From: Craterostigma plantagineum | Lineage: Eukaryota > Streptophyta > Magnoliopsida > Lamiales > Linderniaceae | Reading direction: 5' to 3' | Assembly: GCA_027422505.1 (NCBI GenBank) | Contig: JAPQWV010000369.1 | Coordinates: forward strand, 62,001-126,000 | Length of the DNA: 64,000 bases | Shown: positions 34,881 to 47,618 of the stretch, one piece after another | How the letters are laid out: every line of letters begins with the position of its first letter | Numbering within the stretch: the first letter of the stretch is position 1 | Notes under the pieces: generated by a model | Databases searched by the model: none | Told to the model about the DNA's origin: nothing | What the model saw: only the letters and a program-made list of their open reading frames with translations | Position numbers and translations under genes: made by a program

Positions 34881-35339
34881 TAAAGGCTGCATAAGGGAAG
34901 CCGTGACTCTTCATTCGAGTCGACACAAACGCCAATATCGGCGAATATACATCGCACACAGGCGATCTTATGCACGCTCATGCCTCGCTCCTTACGTTCT
35001 ACTCATGCGTGCAAGTGCTCATGTTATGCTCATATACATATGCAAATCATACTATCATGCATAGAATTAAATCCTCTCATACGTACGCATTTCATAGAAG
35101 ATACACGAGCATGTAATTCACATAATTGGACGCAGGCAAGTTACGTGTCGTAGTTGAATTTCTACTTACCTGGAGTCCGTAGATTAGCAGTCATCGGACC
35201 CGTAAGTGTTCCTAAGTCCCGACCTTAGGCACGAAATATGGGTGTCAGTGCGCTATTTTATTTAATGGTGTGAGTATACTAATCTTCAAGCCCGAAATGT
35301 TCATCATGGGTTAAAATAGATTTCGGGTTGTATAGTTAA

Positions 35340-36245
35340 TTAAGTGTCGACATTTTGCTTTGGTCTATCAGTATTGTATTCGACTTTTGTACTGAAAATG
35401 TCGATATGGATTTACCATGAAGCTCGACATCATTCGTCGAGGTAAGTATTGGTATAATTTTATAAGGTAGGATCTCGACATTTATACCTTAGGGTTTCGA
35501 CATTTTGTGTTCACTTTCATTCGATATTTATCTCGTCATTTTGAAACATAAAATGTCGACATGAGATTCACCTCGATAGTTTATGTTCGACCCGACATTT
35601 TATGCATGAACTCGACATTTAACGATTTGAAGATCTCGACATTATGATTGTAAAGATCTCGATATCATTCTAAAAGGATTCGACATTTTATACTTGATTC
35701 CACTCGACATTTCGTCTAAGTGAAAGAACTCGGCATTTAAATGATTTAAGAACTCGACATTTTTATTCCTTTTCTCTCGACTTTTTACATCTACCACTCG
35801 ACATTTATCTTTGGGAATGTCGACATAAATTCTCACATGGGCTTCGACATTTATAAGATGTCGATATGTAGGTTACTTCGACATTTCATGCTTAGCCCGA
35901 CATTTTCTCTTTAGTAGGGTTTCGATATTTTTCATTAAAAATGTCGACATGAGGCTTGTAGGGATCTCGACATCTCACATGATTTAAGATCTCGACATTT
36001 TGAAGGCCGACTTTAATATCGACATTCATCATCCTTTCGACATTTATCTACATAAAGATGTCGAGTCTTACGCATTTTATATCGACATTTTCTTAACAAT
36101 ATCCGACTTTGTGTTTCGACATTTTCATTAGAAATTGTCGACATGATATTCACATGGTGTCTCGACATTTATTGAGATGTCGATATGCATGTTATGTCGA
36201 CATTTCAAGTATTCGATATTTATCATTTGCTTCGACATTTTCATC
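35340..36245. repeat. CGACATTT motif cluster in the 3' LTR
   Basis: About twenty exact CGACATT words plus many variants (TCGATATTT, CCGACTTT), and inverted forms that make the palindromic AATGTCGACAT, at irregular 25-60 base spacing over 900 bases. The same cluster is in the 5' LTR at about 42905-43805. Confidence 0.85.
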
Positions 36246-37010
36246 ATCTTCTTCGATTTCCCGTCGTTCTTCTCCCTCGAATTCGCTTCATAACTTGTTC
36301 TTCCTAGAATCATGAGCTCTAAATCACATACTAAGCTACTTAACTTCACATTTATTCCTACCGAAACCCTTATTACGACCCTAGCTCGGCTTTTTAGGGT
36401 TTCTCGCATTTTTCTCCAACCGTTTGCTTTTAATGCCATTAATGCTCTTCAACTACACCTAAAGTAAAGAATTTAAGAGCTTAAAGAGGTGTTTTACTTA
36501 CCAACTTCGAATTCCCGAGTGATTTGAGGGTGTTGCTTTGAAGCTTGCTTCGACTTCTTCCTTTGCTTCTTTTCGTTTTTGCTTCGTGGTTCTCTTGGGT
36601 GTGTTTTAGATATTTTATTCATAGTCATGTTGGAGAAGACAAGAGTGGCGTGAGTTTTCCTTGAAAAGGGGAAGCTTGTCTCCCATTTTGTGTTCTTATG
36701 GGCTTGGGCCTAAATTGAGTCATAGCCCAACATTAAATCTCTAGCCCAAGGTAAAATTCTAGCCAACTTTCATTTGGCTATCTTAAGTCATTTTCTTTAT
36801 TATTATTTCGAAAATTCCTCCTCATGGATTTTGTGGTCGTCATGAACGTAAACTCCTCGGCATGTAATTGTACGTTATTCACATATAATTCACAAGCATA
36901 AAATTCATACGTCACATAAACATTCCACATATACACAATTATCGTGGAATTACGTAAATCATACACGTAATTTATTGGCCGACCTAATTTGCGGGGACCA
37001 GGGTCCTACA

Positions 37011-37024
37011 TCCTCCCCCCCTTA
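37011..37024 (-). promoter_or_regulatory. Tekay polypurine tract
   Basis: The minus strand reads TAAGGGGGGGAGGA immediately before the 3' LTR. Confidence 0.9.
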
Positions 37025-37045
37025 AGGAGGATTTCGCCCCCGAAA

Positions 37046-40000
37046 TCAGCCCGTGTGGAACAACTCGGGATAACGAATTCTCATTTCGTCCTCCCGTTCC
37101 CATGTGGCTTCTTCTGTGGACTGATTTCGCCACAGTACTTTCACTAAAGGAATATCCTTATTCCTAAGCTTCTTAGTCTCGTACATCAATATCTCCACCG
37201 GGATCTCTTCGTAACTTAGATCCGGCTTCAATTGTTGATGTAGGGACTCGTTTCCTAGCACGTGGTTTGGGTCAGCTAGGTATTTCCGCAGTGTCGAGAC
37301 GTGGAACACGTCGTGCACTTGCGCTAGTGACGCAGGCAGCTCCAACTGGTATGCTACATCGCCTACCCTTTTCAGTATCCTAAAGGGTCCTATGTACCTA
37401 GGGCTTAACTTCCCTTTCTTTCCAAACCTCTTCACGCCCTTCATTGGCGATACTTTTACAAACACCATATCTCCTTCTTCAAATTCCAGCGGTCGACGTC
37501 TTCGATCTGCGTAGCTCTTCTGTCGACTTTGTGCCGTTCTCATTCTTTCTCGTATCATAGAAATGGCTTCCGTCATTTCTCGTACGATGTCGGGGCCTAA
37601 CATTGTCCGTTCGCCAACCTCGTCCCAATGCATTGGGGATCTGCACCTACGCCCGTATAACGCCTCATACGGTGCCATCCCGATGGTGACGTGGTAACTG
37701 TTGTTGAACGAGAACTCGATCAGAGGGAGGTATCTACTCCAATTCCCTTTGAAATCGAGTACGCATGCTCGTAGCATGTCCTCCAACGTCTGTATCGTTC
37801 TCTCGGATTGACCGTCTGTCTGCGGATGGTAGGCGGTACTAAAGGACAGCCTCGTTCCCATCGCCTTTTGCAAGCTCGTCCAGAATTTCGACAGAAATCT
37901 GGAGTCGCGATCCGAGACTATCGACGATGGAATGCCGTGCAGTCGCACTATCTCTTGGATATAGAGCTCCGCGTATCGTTCCATTGAGAACGTCGTACTG
38001 ATTGGTAGGAAGTGGGCCGACTTGGTTAGTCGATCGATTATTACCCAAATCGCGTCGTGCCCTCTTGCATTCCTAGGCAATCCTACTACGAAATCCATTG
38101 TAATGTTATCCCATTTCCATTCTGGAATGGGTAACAGTTGTAGGGTTCCCGCCGGCCTTTGATGCTCGGCCTTAATCTGCTGGCATGTCAGGCATTGACT
38201 CACGAAGATTACGATGTCCTTTTTCATGCCTGGCCACCAGTAGTTTTCCTTGAGATCTCTGTACATCTTCGTCGCTCCTGGATGTACCGAGTACGCCGTA
38301 GTATGTGCTTCCGTCATTATTAGCCGTCGTAGTTCGGCGTCGTCTGGCACGTACAACCGGTTCTTGAAGTATAATCGTTCGTCTCCCCGTATCATAAGGT
38401 CTCCAGTTGGTTGTCCCGGTAGTGCCTCCTTAGTCTTCGCATACAACTCGTCTGCTCCTTGCGCTGTCTTGATCTGCTCCAGCAGTGTCGGTTGCAACGT
38501 TAAGGCCGCTAGCTGCGCCTCGACTTCGCCTAACCTTACGACTTCTACTTCCAGCAGTTGCAGTTCTGCACTAACTGCTTTTCGGCTTAAGGCATCGGCT
38601 ACTATGTTCGCCTTGCCTGGGTGGTAGTTGATTACACAGTCGTAATCCTTAACTAACTCTAACCACCTCCTCTGCCTCATATTTAACTCCTTTTGTGTAA
38701 AGAAGTATTTGAGGCTCTTGTGGTCGGTGTATATCTCACACCGCTCTCCATAGAGGTAATGCCTCCAGATCTTGAGAGCAAAGACCACTGCCGCCAGTTC
38801 TAGGTCGTGCGTCGGGTAATTCTTCTCGTACTCCTTTAGTTGACGAGAGGCGTATGCTACTACATTCCCGTTCTGCATTAGCACACACCCTAACCCGTTC
38901 TTCGACGCATCGCTATAAACGGTAAACCCTCCTGTTCCCGATGGGATTGTGAGAACTGGGGCCGTCGTAAGCCTTTCCTTCAGCTCTTGGAAGCTCCGTT
39001 CACATTCTACGGTCCACTGAAAAGGCGTATTCTTCTTGGTCAGCCTCGTCAGTGTCGATGCTATCTTCGAGAAGTCCTTTATGAACTTCCTATAGTATCC
39101 TGCCAGACCGAGGAAGCTTCGTATTTCCGTCACGTTCGTCAGCCTGGGCCAATTGCTAATAGCTTCTATCTTCTTCGGGTCCACAGAGATTCCCTCTCCT
39201 GATACTATGTGCCCTAAGAAGGCGACTTGGTCGAGCCAAAATTCGCACTTCTTGAACTTGTCGTATAATTGCTTCTCCCGTAGTATTCCTAGAACTTCTC
39301 TCAGGTGTTCTTCGTGCTCCTCCTTCGTTTCGAGTAGACTAGGATGTCATCTATGAAGACGATGACAAACCTATCTAAGTATGCTTGAACACCCGGTTCA
39401 TTAAATCCATGAAAGCTACGGGCGCATTAGTTAGCCCGAATGGCATCACCAAAAATTCGTAGTGGCCATAACGGGTACTAAAGGCCGTCTTCGGGACATC
39501 TTCCTTTCGGATCCTTAATTGATGATAGCCCGATCTTAAGTCGATCCTGGAGAAAACTGTTGCACCTTGCAGTTGATCGAATAGATCGTCTATCCTAGGG
39601 AGTGGGTACTTGTTCTTGATTGTTAGCTTGTTCAGCTCCCTGTAGTCTATGCACAACCGCATGGATCCGTCTTTCTTTTTCACGAATAGCACCGGCGCTC
39701 CCCAAGGAGAGAAACTCGGCTGTATGAACTCCTTCTGCATGAGTTCATCGAGTTGGTCCTTTAACTCCTTCATCTCCGTCGGTGCTAGCCGATAGGGCGT
39801 CTTAGATACTGGTGCCGCTCCAGGTACCAGATCTATAGCAAACTCTATTTCCCGTTCGGGTGGTAGCCCCGGTAACTCCTCGGGAAATACATCGGGGAAG
39901 TCCTTAACTATTGGTACTTCCTCGAGTTTCGGGGAGGCGTTCTCTTCCGACTTGATAGCAAATACCAGGTAGGCTTCGCACCCTGACCTGATCAGTCGTT

Positions 40001-41509
40001 GAGCTTTCAACGCTGATATTCTAGGCATCATGGTCCCCTTGCTAGTTCCTACGAACTTAAGGGGTTCATTCCCGTCCACGTTGAGTGTGACTATCTTGCG
40101 GTGGCAGTCTATGACGGCTCCGTACTTCGATAGCCAATCCATACCGAGGATTACCTCATAATCATTCATAGGGATAATTATGAGGTCTATGGGCAATTCC
40201 TTGTCCCCGATTACTATTGGGCAATCCCGTAACACTTGGTTGGTTTGGGTGGGATCCCCGTTTGGAACTGTTACCCTAAATTCGCACTCAGCTCGGTGAG
40301 GCGTGACTCCTACTCTCGCGACATACTTAGTAGACGCGAACGAGTGGGTCGCTCCTGAGTCAACTAGAATGCATGTGGGGGTCTGGTAAACGAGGAGGGT
40401 ACCTGTTACCACGGCCGGGTTATTTTCTGCTTCTTCGGAGGTTATGGTGTACACCCTGGCCGGTACCCTTGGAGGTTCTATCGGGTTCCTAGCTTGGCTT
40501 CCGGATCCATCTTCCGGACATGCCCTCGAATAATGGCCCGTCTTGCCACACTTGTAGCAAACGGCGTTCTGGGAGTTGCAGACTCCCGGGTGTCTCCGTG
40601 CGCATTTCGGGCATACGGGTAGATCCAGCTGGGGCCTACCCTGGTTGGGCTTGAACTGTGGGGGTGGTCCAGGTCGATATTGAGGCCCCTGTTTCCCTTC
40701 CTGGGCCACGAATTGCCGTTTCGGATTACTTCCGCTTCCCTGCGACCCTTGTGCAAACTTGCGTTTAGCTTCTTGGGCGCGAGCAATCCTAGACTCTGCC
40801 TGCTCCGCCACAAGCGCTCTCTCTGCCACTTGTGCATACGTGGCTCCTTGTACCCCAGCCATACTCACGTCTCTGTACAGCTCGGGTTTCAACCCTTCCA
40901 TGAACCGCTCAATCTTGAGCGCGTCCGTACTGACCATATGAGCAGCGAACCTCGAAAGCTGCTCGAACTTTTTGATGTATTCCGCCACCGTCATTGCCCC
41001 TTGGCGAAGGTTGATGAACTCGTTCATCCTCTGGGCTCTGACAGGGGCGGTGTAGTACTTCCCTCGGAATAACTCTTTGAACCGATCCCAGCTCATCGTT
41101 AGTGGGTTCTCGATGGCTGAGACGGTGTCCCACCAATGTCCTGCGCTCCCCTCAGCAGGTAGGCAGCGCACATGACTTTCTCAGCCTCGGGTGTACGGCT
41201 GTGCTGGAACATATTGTCCAAAGTCCTGAGCCAGTCCTCAGCTGAGGTGGGGTCTACGGCATCCTCGAACATCGGAGGGTTAAGCTTTCGGAATCTCTCC
41301 CCGATCATCTCGATTCGCTCAGGTGGGGGAGGTAAGTTGGCTGATTGTCCAGCAGCGTTTTGCTGTTGGATCAGCTGTTGGATCTGGGCCGATTGTTGCC
41401 GGACCAGTTCCGTGAGTTGCAGGATGGTAGCATCCCGACTGTCGGTGGGGTTATTAGGGTCCCTACCTTGATCCGTTTCCCTACATCCTTCTCCTCTAAT
41501 TCTTACCAT
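37046..41509 (-). CDS. Tekay gag-pol polyprotein (three one-base frame breaks)
   Basis: Order on the minus strand: gag from 41509 with a coiled coil ([13 protein letters not shown]) and retro-gag domain, CCHC knuckle [14 protein letters not shown] (about 40515-40561), aspartic protease VDSGATHS (about 40345-40365), RT with [20 protein letters not shown] and FIDDIL (about 39350), RNase H ([21 protein letters not shown]), integrase with HHCC zinc site (38160-38310) and D,D,E residues ([23 protein letters not shown]), the [11 protein letters not shown] domain, and a chromodomain-like tail ([16 protein letters not shown]) to 37046. Breaks near 41143 (G run), 39391 (GG) and 39328 (A run) are each one base short of the conserved frame. 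Every catalytic motif is present, so the breaks may be sequence errors. Confidence 0.92.
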
Positions 41510-41646
41510 ATCCTCAACCTATCCTGATAATTCCTAAGGCCAATAAATCAAATCAAGTAATTCACATAACATGGTACTTACAAGCAAGGCCGCTTCCGCG
41601 CTTTTGAGTGTGTGTGTATGGACAGTCTGCAGGACCTGTGACCGAA

Positions 41647-41658
41647 GCTCTGATACCA
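41647..41658 (-). promoter_or_regulatory. Tekay primer-binding site
   Basis: TGGTATCAGAGC on the minus strand, three bases from the 5' LTR; initiator tRNA-Met type. Confidence 0.92.
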
Positions 41659-41661
41659 CTC

Positions 41662-44571
41662 TGTCAGGACCCGTCGTCCCGCCCTCGTATTCCGTTCTAA
41701 TTCTAAGTGTTAATGCTTTGGTATTGTGCGAATACGTAAAAATGCGAATAAAATTTTTCATTTTTAAAATGCATGCGGAAATCTTATATACATGTCAAAA
41801 AAATGTTTCACATCGTTCGACATCTTCATCATGCCCTTGTCTACAAAATACAAGTGTACGTGTGTGTGTGCAGCCAAAAGCTCCCTATGCGCCCGGCCTT
41901 CATAGGTCGTCATCCATACACACACTCCCACCTCAAAAGCGGTCGGACTGCGTCAAAAGATCGGCCTCGCATAAAGGTCAGATCACGTACCGTGATCGTC
42001 AGTACCTACAACACGTAACATAAATAATGAGCCACCGAGGCTCAGTAAGCAGAAATTATGCATGAATGCACGTGTCCTAACGGACGACAATCCACGTCGT
42101 CGTTTTCTAACGCTCGTACTCCTTTTTTTTTTCTCATACTCGTACTCTTTTCTTTCGCTCTTACTCTTTTTCTTATACTATTGTTTGGCCCTCGGCTTTC
42201 ATTTCCCCAGCCTCTTGTTCCGCCTTATCGTACGGGGTATTTACCCAGCCTCTTATTCAGGCCTTATCGTACGGGGTATTTACCCAGCCTGTTATTCAGG
42301 CCTTATCGTACGGGGTATTTACCCAGCCTCTTATTCAGGCCTTATCGTACGGGGTATTTACCCAGCCTCTTATTCAGGCCTTATCGTACGGGGTATGTAC
42401 CCAGCCTCTTATTCAGGCCTTAGAGTAGCCTCTTATTCAGGCCTTAAAGGCTGCATAAGGGAAGCCGTGACTCTTCATTCGAGTCGACACAAACGCCAAT
42501 ATCGGCGAATATACATCGCACACAGGCGATCTTATGCACGCTCATGCCTCGCTCCTTACATTCTACTCATGCGTGCAAGTGCTCATGTTATGCTCATATA
42601 CATATGCAAATCATACTATCATGCATAGAATTAAATCCTCTCATACGTACGCATTTCATAGAAGATACACGAGCATGTAATTCACATAATTGGACGCAGG
42701 CAAGTTACGTGTCGTAGTTGATTTCTACTTACCTGGAGTCCGTAGATTAGCAGTCATCGGACCCGTAAGTGTTCCTAAGTCCCGACCTTAGGCACGAAAT
42801 ATGGGTGTCAGTGCGCTATTTTATTTAATGGTGTGAGTATACTAATCTTCAAGCCCGAAATGTTCATCATGGGTTAAAATAGATTTCGGGTTGTATAGTT
42901 AATTAAGTGTCGACATTTTGCTTTGGTCTATCAGTATTGTATTCGACTTTTGTACTGAAAATGTCGATATGGATTTACCATGAAGCTCGACATCATTCGT
43001 CGAGGTAAGTATTGGTATAATTTTATAAGGTAGGATCTCGACATATATACCTTAGGGTTTCGACATTTTGTGTTCACTTTCATTCGATATTTATCTCGTC
43101 ATTTTGAAACATAAAATGTCGACATGAGATTCACCTCAACAGTTTATGTTCGACCCGACATTTTATGCATGAACTCGACATTTAACGATTTGAAGATCTC
43201 GACATTATGATTGTAAAGATCTCGATATCATTCTAAAAGGATTCGACATTTTATACTTGATTCCACTCGACATTTCGTCTAAGTGAAAGAACTCGGCATT
43301 TAAATGATTTAAGAACTCGACATTTTTATTCCTTTTCTCTCGACTTTTTACATCTACCACTCGACATTTATCTTTGGGAATGTCGACATAAATTCTCACA
43401 TGGGCTTCGACATTTATAAGATGTCGATATGTAGGTTACTTCGACATTTCATGCTTAGCCGACATTTTCTCTTTAGTAGGGTTTCGATATTTTTCATTAA
43501 AAATGTCGACATGAGGCTTGTAGGGATCTCGACATCTCACATGATTTAAGATCTCGACATTTTGAAGGCCGACTTTAATATCGACATTCATCATCCTTTC
43601 GACATTTATCTACATAAAGATGTCGAGTCTTACGCATTTTATATCGACATTTTCTTAACAATATCCGACTTTGTGTTTCGACATTTTCATTAGAAATTGT
43701 CGACATGATATTCACATGGTGTCTCGACATTTATTGAGATGTCGATATGCATGTTATGTCGACATTTCAAGTATTCGATATTTATCATTTGCTTCGACAT
43801 TTTCATCATCTTCTTCGATTTCCCGTCGTTCTTCTCCCTCGAATTCGCTTCATAACTTGTTCTTCCTAGAATCATGAGCTCTAAATCACATACTAAGCTA
43901 CTTAACTTCACATTTATTCCTACCAAAACCCTTATTACGACCCTAGCTCGGCTTTTTAGGGTTTCTCGCGTTTTTCTCCAACCGTTTGCTTTTAATGCCA
44001 TTAATGCTCTTCAACTACACCTAAAGTAAAGAATTTAAGAGCTTAAAGAGGTGTTTTACTTACCAACTTCGAATTCCCGAGTGATTTGAGGGTGTTGCTT
44101 TGAAGCTTGCTTCGACTTCTTCCTTTGCTTCTTTTCGTTTTTTGCTTCGTGGTTCTCTTGGGTGTGTTTTAGATATTTTATTCATAGTCATGTTGGAGAA
44201 GACAAGAGTGGCGTGAGTTTTCCTTGAAAGGGGGAAGCTTGTCTCCCATTTTGGTTCTTATGGGCTTGGGCCTAAATTGAGTCATAGCCCAACATTAAAT
44301 CTCTAGCCCAAGGTAAAATTCTAGCCAACTTTCATTTGGCTATCTTAAGTCATTTTCTTTATTATTATTTCGAAAATTCCTCCTCATGGATTTTGTGGTC
44401 GTCATGAACGTAAACTCCTCGGCATGTAATTGTACGTTATTCACATATAATTCACAAGCATAAAATTCATACGTCACATAACATTCCACATATACACAAT
44501 TATCGTGGAATTACGTAAATCATACACGTAATTTATTGGCCGACCTAATTTGCGGGGACCAGGGTCCTACA
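41662..44571 (-). mobile_element. Tekay 5' LTR
   Basis: 2910 bases, near-identical to 34138-37010 apart from one more 39-bp unit (array about 42225-42440). As the 5' LTR it should hold the promoter of the element. Confidence 0.95.
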
Positions 44572-44576
44572 ATGGG

Positions 44577-45088
44577 TACTTCGAATTTATACATATTAGA
44601 TGTAATCGTTGCCAAAAAAGGCTTTGATTCGTCTTAATTTTCGCAGATTAGAACCCCAAATTGAAAGACAAAAATTCATTCAAATATTGCATCTTGCTTC
44701 GTCAATACCACAATACATTCTACCTTACACGCCTATACAGATTGGTTAATGGGCATTCGAAATATAGGACCTCGATTCAGTGTAAAAACGACATTAATAA
44801 AATAAAGATTCTCTGTCGATAACAATTTCTGCATCGTAGTAACAGATGGGGAACAAAAAATAACAGTTTACTAGACGTTTATAACAATATAAGCTAACTG
44901 GATAACAGAAAGTCGCCGAAAAATAACTATTAGTTTAGTGTGTTAGGAAGGGCATTTACGTCAATACATATTTTTACTCCTTAACTCTGCCATTTTCGAA
45001 ATAGTTGGTCCTTAAAACTAATGTGGCTTCTGACAGGTACTGAACACTTTAGAAACTTACTAACTAGGGACTGATTGCAAAATTCCCC
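44577..45088. other. Right part of the MULE-like element
   Basis: It continues sequence homologous to 33840-33930 (TTAGATGTAATCGTTGCC) interrupted by the Tekay element, with more GTAACA motifs, and ends at the inverted terminal repeat. No coding. Confidence 0.7.
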
Positions 45089-45256
45089 TTTAATTAAAGG
45101 TGAAAGATGAGCCCAGCTATTGAAGACCCTTTAAGTCGAGCTGGAGCTTTCCTTCTTACTTGCCAACTTCGAAGTTTCATCGTACTTTACAAAAGCTCAC
45201 AAGTGTTATTAACATCATTTTATATGGATCTCCACTCATATTCTATTAACTCATAA

Positions 45257-45809
45257 GGCCTTCCTCAATGCATATACTCAAAAAGTAGGTTTTTTGCGTG
45301 CCACCTCAAAAGTAAAAACCTATACCTCCAAAATAAAACTCATCCCCAACCATAAACCTAAAAAAGGAGGTTTTTTGGGGACACACCTCAATTTTATTTA
45401 ATTTTATTTAATTTAGCAATTATATTTATCCAATTTTATAAAATAGTTTATAAATAATTGTATGTCATATTATTTAATTTATTAAATTTAAGAAAAATAT
45501 TAATAAATATATATTTTTTAGTTTTTCATTACATAATAAAATTTTACTTTTAAATACAAAATTAAAAAAAATTAGCACATTAAAATTTATTAGTAAAAAT
45601 AAATATATATTAATATATAAATATTAATAGATGAGGAAAAAGGAAATAAAATAAATAAAAAGAAAAAAGCTTACACATAAAGCAAAAAACCTAGGTTTAT
45701 TCTACTAAACCCAACAAAAAACCTATCACCCTTCCCAATGGTAAAAACCTATAGCCATAGGTTTTTTTCTTTGTCCAACTCATCAAAAAACATTGCATTG
45801 AGGAAGGCC
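45257..45809. mobile_element. PIF/Harbinger (Tourist-like) MITE
   Basis: Perfect 16-base terminal inverted repeats GGCCTTCCTCAATGCA, flanked by the 3-base duplication TAA (45254-45256, 45810-45812) preferred by PIF/Harbinger. 553 bases, AT-rich, no transposase. Confidence 0.85.
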
Positions 45810-45894
45810 TAACCTCCTCATAACCTCCTCATTATCACTCACTCACACCACTTTTTGATTTTACATTAATCTCTATTATCAATGTACTTTATTA

Positions 45895-46135
45895 CTCCCT
45901 CTATTTTTTAATAGAAGTCGCTTTCGAAAATATTTTGCTTCTAAAAGGTAGTCGTTTTACCTTTTCCAATATAAAACTATTAAATATTTCCAATTTTACC
46001 CTTCTTTTAAATAAAAGCAGCCAAAAAACTATTAAATAGGATCAAACAATTAAGAAGGGTACAAAGGGTATTTTCAATCATTTCTTAATAAGTGTGCATT
46101 CTCTTGAAACGACCTGCTTTTCGAAACAGAGGGAG
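45895..46135. mobile_element. Stowaway/mariner-type MITE
   Basis: The ends CTCCCTCTATTTT and (inverted) CTCCCTCTGTTTC have TA on both sides (45893-45894, 46136-46137). 241 bases. Confidence 0.85.
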
Positions 46136-46137
46136 TA

Positions 46138-46719
46138 TCTTCTGTGACAAATCTAAGGCTTTACTTCGAGCCTATAAAAAAGAAAGGGAAGAAATCTCTT
46201 ATGAACTCTACTCTTTTGCAATAAGTTTAGAAGAAGTAATTTTTTTACTTTATAAAATTATATTTTGTGGGATGACAAACTAGAGTCTCACATAGGATAA
46301 TTATAAAACTGTGAACTCGTTATAATCTTGTGGATTAACTCTCTGGATTACAATTCGTTTTAGAATGGAACCCCACAAGCTTATGTTGGGTTCAGATGAA
46401 ATCATCTGTCTCACTCTATATGTCCTATTTCTTGTCCCATATTGCTGAGTTCACGGAAAATTAATTCTTGTAACTATTGAACCACATGATTGAAAACACA
46501 AAAATAAAATGAAATAAAAAAATGTAAAGAAAATTTAGAATGTAAATTATATTGGTGGAATATCTAATAAAAAACTCAAAAAATAAAAAGAAAATTTATC
46601 AACCACATGATTGAAAATTCAACTGCTATGATTATTTTGGGACATAGAGAGGGACATGAGAGTGGGGTAGGCGTTTTCATTCCGCCAGGGTTAGAGGTGA
46701 TTAAAACAATCCCTACAAT
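46138..46719. other. Intergenic, no gene seen
   Basis: It contains loosely inverted CACTCTATATGTCC (46410) and GGACATAGAGAGGGAC (46643), possibly an old MITE. No target duplication was resolved. Confidence 0.35.
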
Positions 46720-46727
46720 ATTTATAG

Positions 46728-47380
46728 CGATGTGTTCATCGGGTTACCATTAAAGTTCTTGGTTGTAACTACCGATTTACCGTTAGTAAAAGCCTCTCAC
46801 AGTTATCAAAATCGTGGTATCATAGTTCGGTTAAAGTTTGAAATCGACAGTGCAAGTTTCAATTTGGGTTTGAAAACATCGGTATATGGTTCCAAATCTT
46901 TTTTTTTTTCTGAATTATTCCCATGTAATAACTGAAATAATAAACGAAATTTGAATTTTTTAAATATTATAGAAAACTCGGTTCGAACTTAAAAAAACCT
47001 TCAATATTGAAAAAAAAGCTATACTTTGAATACTAAAAAAAGACTACAATTAACGTTCAATCTTCCCTTCTGGTAATCTTCGACGAACACTCGTGTAGGC
47101 ATCTCCTTCAAAAGGTCAAGTTTAACACTCAATCTTCGCCTAAATCCTCCAAGAATATATTTGTTGACCACTGGTTACTTTAATAAGAAAACTAAAAACA
47201 TAAAAACAAGCTTAGGTCAACGCTGATTAAAAGGATATTACGGTTAGAAAAGTGGATAACCGTAATCAAACTATTATAATTAACGGTTCGGTTACTGTTT
47301 AAAGCGAAATCATTGATGACGGTTAACCGAACTGTTATCGCTTGATCGGTTACGGATTGTCAAATCGGATAAACACCTCT
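46728..47380. mobile_element. hAT-like MITE, degenerate
   Basis: The ends CGATGTGTTCATCGG and, inverted, AGAGGTGTTTATCCG resemble the plant hAT GGTGTTCATCGG terminus. The 8-base flanks ATTTATAG (46720-46727) and ATTTGTAG (47381-47388) differ at one base. The core carries GGTTAACCG/CGGTTAC motifs. No coding. Confidence 0.55.
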
Positions 47381-47618
47381 ATTTGTAGCTATATAGGGCT
47401 TTTGTTGAGCTCAATTTAAAAATGATGAGCTTATAACTCATTCCTCGAGTCTAATATTTATTATCGAGTTAAGCTCGCAGCTACTCCCGCATAGTACATA
47501 CATATCTAGTTTGCTTAAAAAACAACATGAAATCGGCTCATTTTCACAATTACTATTAATTTGGAATTATAGTGTTTCTATTTCGAAATAAAATGATTTT
47601 AATCACAATAGACTAATA

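Larger units (their letters stand above)
34138..37010 (-). mobile_element. Tekay 3' LTR
   Basis: 2873 bases, TGTCAGGACCC to GGGTCCTACA on plus. It holds a four-unit 39-bp array (about 34705-34860) and a CGACATT-rich region (35345-36245). Confidence 0.95.
34138..44571 (-). mobile_element. Ty3 chromovirus, Tekay/Del clade, nearly complete
   Basis: The target duplication is ATGGG (34133-34137 and 44572-44576). The 5' LTR is on the right (41662-44571) and the 3' LTR on the left (34138-37010). The PBS is 41647-41658 and the polypurine tract 37011-37024. Gag-pol occupies 41509-37046 on the minus strand. The LTRs differ mainly by one array unit, about eight substitutions by eye and scattered one-base run-length changes, so insertion is recent. 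Very long LTRs and a pol ending in a chromodomain-like tail are typical of Tekay/Del. It sits inside the MULE-like element. Confidence 0.95.
31128..45088. mobile_element. Large MULE-like non-autonomous element, split by a Tekay retrotransposon
   Basis: The ends are GGGTAAATTTGGGTTCAGTC and, inverted, GGGGAATTTTGCAATCAGTC: 22-base terminal inverted repeats with about 17 matches. A perfect 9-base duplication TTTAATTAA flanks them (31119-31127 and 45089-45097), the Mutator-type length. Without the 10.4-kb retrotransposon the element is about 3.5 kb. No transposase is seen. Its inside consists of tandemly duplicated blocks: 31540-31790 repeated at 32017-32280, about 476-base units at 32281-33240, and 33575-33840 repeated at 33860-34137 and 44577-44690. 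The motif GGTAACA/AGTAACA recurs throughout. Confidence 0.75.

Noticed and set aside
34535..35064. Open frames with repeated IVRGIYPASYSGL peptides
   Set aside because: They are translations of the 39-bp LTR array in three frames, repeated in the other LTR at 42058-42628. No start or domain supports a protein.
40680..41072. 130-codon plus-strand ORF
   Set aside because: It is a shadow of the Tekay gag on the minus strand, where the zinc knuckle and protease are clear.
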